From an uncultured Clostridia bacterium (GTDB lineage: Bacteria; Bacillota; Clostridia; TANB77; CAG-508): a DNA stretch of 59,790 nucleotides. Shown in pieces: positions 57,637 to 59,790 of the stretch. Each line of letters starts with the position of its first letter. Position 1 is the first letter of the stretch. Below the pieces are notes generated by a model, which was not told the DNA's origin, ran no database searches, and saw nothing but the letters and a program-made list of their open reading frames with translations. Location of the stretch: assembly GCA_947625685.1 (NCBI GenBank), contig CANQPK010000017.1:1-59790 (forward strand). The letters run 5' to 3'. Both the position numbers and the translations under genes were made by a program.

Positions 57637-57665
57637 ACCTTGTCGTATTTTTTTAATGTCAAAAA

Positions 57666-57702
57666 TTAAGAACTATACTTTTAAAATTAGTATAGTTCCA
57701 TT
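57666..57702 (-). terminator. Terminator of the acetyltransferase operon
   Basis: AACTATACTTTTAAAA and TTTTAGTATAGTT-type arms form an AT-rich stem followed on the minus strand by T-rich sequence. Confidence 0.55.
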
Positions 57703-57715
57703 TTATTTTTTGTAA

Positions 57716-58180
57716 TTAAATTTTCTTCAACACTTCTTCTATATTTGCATTCATAATTACTAATTCTTTATCTTTTTTAAATCCAATTCTACCATACCAA
57801 TTTTGTGGAAATTCACTTTCATTTCCATAAGTATGAAATTCTATAACTTTTGCATTATATATTCGTTGTGCTTCTGAAAGGTGTTTTCTATATAATTCCT
57901 TTCCCAGATGTTTATTTTGGTAACTCTTGGCAACAAATATTTCTGTATCTATTAATCTATTTCCATCAAACCATGGTTTAACTCCAGACATAACTGCTCC
58001 GACAGCTTTTCCATCCTCTTCTGCAACAAAAAACAAATCTTGTTGCTTATCATACCAATAATTTAGTAATTTTTCTGCACTTTCAATACTCCAAAATTCT
58101 CCTATATCTGCATCATCATATAGACTTTTATATATTGGTGCTAAACTTTTTATATCTTCTAATTTTACTAAACGAATCAT
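57716..58180 (-). CDS. GNAT-family N-acetyltransferase
   Basis: A 154-residue acetyltransferase. The acetyl-CoA-binding motif A is KSYQNKHLGKELYRKHLSEAQ (Q-x-x-h-G-x-x-L), preceded by the AVGAVMSG strand and followed by NWYGRIGFKKDKE near the C-terminus. AGGAGAGAT site. Last gene of a three-gene minus-strand operon. Substrate unknown. CGG absent as a codon. Confidence 0.88.
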   Translation of the reverse strand: MIRLVKLEDIKSLAPIYKSLYDDADIGEFWSIESAEKLLNYWYDKQQDLFFVAEEDGKAVGAVMSGVKPWFDGNRLIDTEIFVAKSYQNKHLGKELYRKHLSEAQRIYNAKVIEFHTYGNESEFPQNWYGRIGFKKDKELVIMNANIEEVLKKI

Positions 58181-58198
58181 TTTTATATCTCTCCTATA

Positions 58199-58768
58199 CT
58201 ACATTAAAGTTTCTATTGTTTTACTTATTGCTTCTTTTTGTTTTTCAAAATTAGCCTTTGTTACAGGTATTCGCCCAACCATTTCTGTTTCTAAAAAATG
58301 ATTTAATATGTCAAAAGATTTTAAAGTTTCTTTTGTTCCATTTCCACTGCCACCTGCACAAGCAATACAAACAATTTTCTTATGCTTAATTTTAGAATTA
58401 TCATTAAAAGCATCACATCTTTTTAATCTGTCAAAAAATGTTTTTGCACTTTCACTCATTTCCCAAAAATAAACTGGAGTAATAAATATGTACGCATCAA
58501 AATTACTCATATATTCATAGATTTCATTAAAATTATCTTTTAAAATACATTTATGTTCTTCTAAGCATATACCCCAGCCTCTTTTACCACAAGCTAAACA
58601 TTTTTGGATATTTTTCTTATTCATACATATATGTTCTACTTCATTTCCATTTTTCTTTAGTTTTTTTTCACATTCTTGTACGCAAGAAAAAGTTAATCCT
58701 ATTTTATTTGGAATGTAACTATCTTCATTTACTTGATTATTACTAAAGCTTAAAATTAAAACTCTCAT
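58199..58768 (-). CDS. Flavodoxin-like/iron-sulfur flavoprotein-type reductase
   Basis: A 189-residue NAD(P)H-dependent FMN reductase-family protein. It begins MRVLILSFSNNQVNEDS in the flavodoxin style, has a CLACGKRGWGICLEEHKC cysteine cluster (about 57-74) as in iron-sulfur flavoproteins, then YIFITPVYFWEMSESAKTFFDRL, the FMN-binding loop typical of the family, and ACAGGSGNGTKETL. AGGAGA site. Middle gene of the operon. Confidence 0.85.
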   Translation of the reverse strand: MRVLILSFSNNQVNEDSYIPNKIGLTFSCVQECEKKLKKNGNEVEHICMNKKNIQKCLACGKRGWGICLEEHKCILKDNFNEIYEYMSNFDAYIFITPVYFWEMSESAKTFFDRLKRCDAFNDNSKIKHKKIVCIACAGGSGNGTKETLKSFDILNHFLETEMVGRIPVTKANFEKQKEAISKTIETLM

Positions 58769-58781
58769 TTTGTTTCTTCTC

Positions 58782-59591
58782 CTATTTTTTTATATAATAA
58801 TATACCTCACATAAATCTCTAAAGCCTAACTTTCTATACATTTTAGACGGATAAAAGTCCTGCTCTGTTTGTAAATAAGCAATTTGAATGTTTTTATCTT
58901 TACATACTTCTAACTGCTTTTTTAATACTTCTTTACCAATTCCTTTATTTCGATAATCTTTTTTTATTGCTAAACTATAAATTCCATAAAGATTATCATT
59001 ATAAACCCCCTGTGTAGTACCTACTATCTCATTATTGATTTTTATATAATAAAATTTCACTTTTATATCATTATATATTTGCTTATAATTCATATATCCT
59101 TGTCGGTAACCATCATCTAAATCTCCATAAGGATCATCTTCATCTCCTGATTGATAGCACTGCATTACAACGTCAGCATATTGTTTCATATCAGTAGTTT
59201 CTTCAAGTGTTATATTAAAATTACAATTTGTTATAATTTTATCTAATTTATCAAAATCAGTATATGTTTGCCATACTTCTGTTGATACAAGTTCAAAAAT
59301 TTTTTTATTAAAATATTTTTCTTTATTATAATATAATTCTTTCATATAAGGAATTAAATAAACTGTAGTATTTCTATTAATAGAATTAAAGAATTTATCT
59401 GCATCATCAATGATACTGCAAAAATCTTCTTTGTTATTAACATCAAAATTTGAAATAAAATTACTATAGCAATCTTTTATATTTTCATTATATGTAATTT
59501 CATAATTACTTTTATTAATAACATTAAAATCTAGTCCTTCAAACCCTTTAATATGCATATTATATATATCTTTTATTAATTTTAAATCCAT
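58782..59591 (-). CDS. GNAT-family acetyltransferase with N-terminal extension
   Basis: A 269-residue protein. The C-terminal half (about 130-269) is a GNAT domain: IVGTTQGVYNDNLYGIYSLAIKKDYRNKGIGKEVLKKQLE contains motif A (R-N-K-G-I-G-K), followed by YPSKMYRKLGFRDL. The N-terminal half (about 1-125) is helical and acidic and may be a degenerate second acetyltransferase fold. AAAGG site. First gene of the three-gene operon. Confidence 0.85.
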   Translation of the reverse strand: MDLKLIKDIYNMHIKGFEGLDFNVINKSNYEITYNENIKDCYSNFISNFDVNNKEDFCSIIDDADKFFNSINRNTTVYLIPYMKELYYNKEKYFNKKIFELVSTEVWQTYTDFDKLDKIITNCNFNITLEETTDMKQYADVVMQCYQSGDEDDPYGDLDDGYRQGYMNYKQIYNDIKVKFYYIKINNEIVGTTQGVYNDNLYGIYSLAIKKDYRNKGIGKEVLKKQLEVCKDKNIQIAYLQTEQDFYPSKMYRKLGFRDLCEVYYYIKK

Positions 59592-59701
59592 ATTACAAAC
59601 CTTTCTAATAATTTGCGTATATTATATCACACAATTTTATTTTTGTCATTTTTAGAAAACAGAATAAATTTATAAAATTTGAGAAAAAATCTCAAAAAAC
59701 A

Positions 59702-59730
59702 TTGATATTTTTAAAATAATAGCATATAAT
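59702..59730 (+). promoter_or_regulatory. Promoter of the gene at the window edge
   Basis: TTGATA at 59702-59707, 17-base spacer, perfect TATAAT at 59725-59730, 26 bases before the ATG at 59756. Confidence 0.8.
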
Positions 59731-59755
59731 ATAGTATGAGAGGAGGAAAATTAAA

Positions 59756-59790
59756 ATGTTAATAAGATTTAGTTTTAAAAATTTTAAATC
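59756..59790 (+). CDS. Start of a probable AAA-type ATPase (cut by window end)
   Basis: Only MLIRFSFKNFKS is visible, behind a strong GAGGAGG site and good promoter. Many AAA_21/OLD-like ATPases, including phage-defence ATPases, begin M-L-I-R-F-x-F-K-N-F-K-S, so that family is the best guess. Too short to be sure. Confidence 0.5.
   Translation, partial: MLIRFSFKNFK

Overview
The window is about 60 kb from a very AT-rich Firmicute, most likely an uncultivated gut-type member of the Clostridia. The evidence is the origin-of-replication gene order (rpmH-rnpA-yidD-yidC-jag facing dnaA-dnaN-recF-gyrB-gyrA), strong AGGAGG ribosome-binding sites, frequent TTG/GTG starts, and an NRPS with a terminal reductase of the type known from gut Clostridia. 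I could not fix the lineage further.

The outstanding feature is a recoding signal. Sixteen genes look broken by a +1 frameshift, at 19 places in all, and every break is the same: the zero-frame codon at the break is CGG, and dropping its C restores the reading frame with a glycine codon (C|GGN). Affected genes include essential or near-essential ones (yidC, a DnaI/DnaC-type helicase loader, pyrF, pyrK, pyrD) as well as virB4, an nrtABC-like ABC transporter (3 sites), an SDR reductase (2), a VanW-like protein, a CapA-like protein, HtrA, an RsmB-like methyltransferase, a DNA-entry-type nuclease (2), a small protein and a decayed M14 peptidase. Reading by eye, I found no in-frame CGG codon in any other native gene (dnaA, dnaN, recF, gyrB, gyrA, asnS, the 2478-residue NRPS and others). 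CGG occurs as an ordinary codon only in two small genes of foreign-looking composition (15474-16037 and 48917-49357). The simplest reading is that CGG is not an arginine codon here and that CGGN is decoded as glycine, by +1 frameshifting at an unassigned codon or by quadruplet decoding.

Layout. 0.2-2.5 kb (minus): jag, yidC, yidD, rnpA, rpmH. 2.5-8.6 kb (plus): dnaA, an oriC with DnaA boxes and a DnaA-trio run, dnaN, recF, gyrB. 8.6-12.7 kb: a gene-free AT-rich stretch, then a TraC/TrsD-like gene, a VirB4 ATPase and an unknown protein. 12.8-15.3 kb: gyrA. 15.5-16 kb: foreign small gene. 16-18.8 kb (minus): ABC transporter of the NMT1/SsuA type. 19-24.6 kb (minus): helicase loader and DnaD-like protein joined to PrgI, VirB6, VirB2 and VirD4-like type IV secretion genes. 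24.6-29 kb: DUF1858 protein, tRNA Lys-Glu-Thr, SDR, carbohydrate-binding protein, VanW-like protein, small membrane protein, tRNA-Lys. 29-36.9 kb: thioesterase, asnS, CapA-like, CorA-like, ABC-F and small membrane proteins. 37-40 kb (minus): HD-GYP response regulator and histidine kinase. 40-47.4 kb (minus): two-module NRPS with reductase. 47.6-49.4 kb: HtrA and the second foreign gene. 49.5-55.5 kb: pyrE-like gene facing pyrC-pyrF-pyrK-pyrD and an RNA methyltransferase. 55.6-56.7 kb: secreted nuclease and a small partner. 56.8-57.7 kb: decayed M14 peptidase and a hairpin cluster. 57.7-59.6 kb (minus): two acetyltransferases flanking a flavoprotein. The last bases begin a probable ATPase.

How it fits together: the replication-start machinery (DnaA, oriC, DnaN, RecF, gyrase, DnaD-like protein, loader) is in one neighbourhood and is interleaved with a minimal type IV secretion channel lacking a visible relaxase. 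UMP synthesis is clustered and depends on CGG shifting in three consecutive genes. All coordinates and motifs come from reading the sequence; no database search was run.
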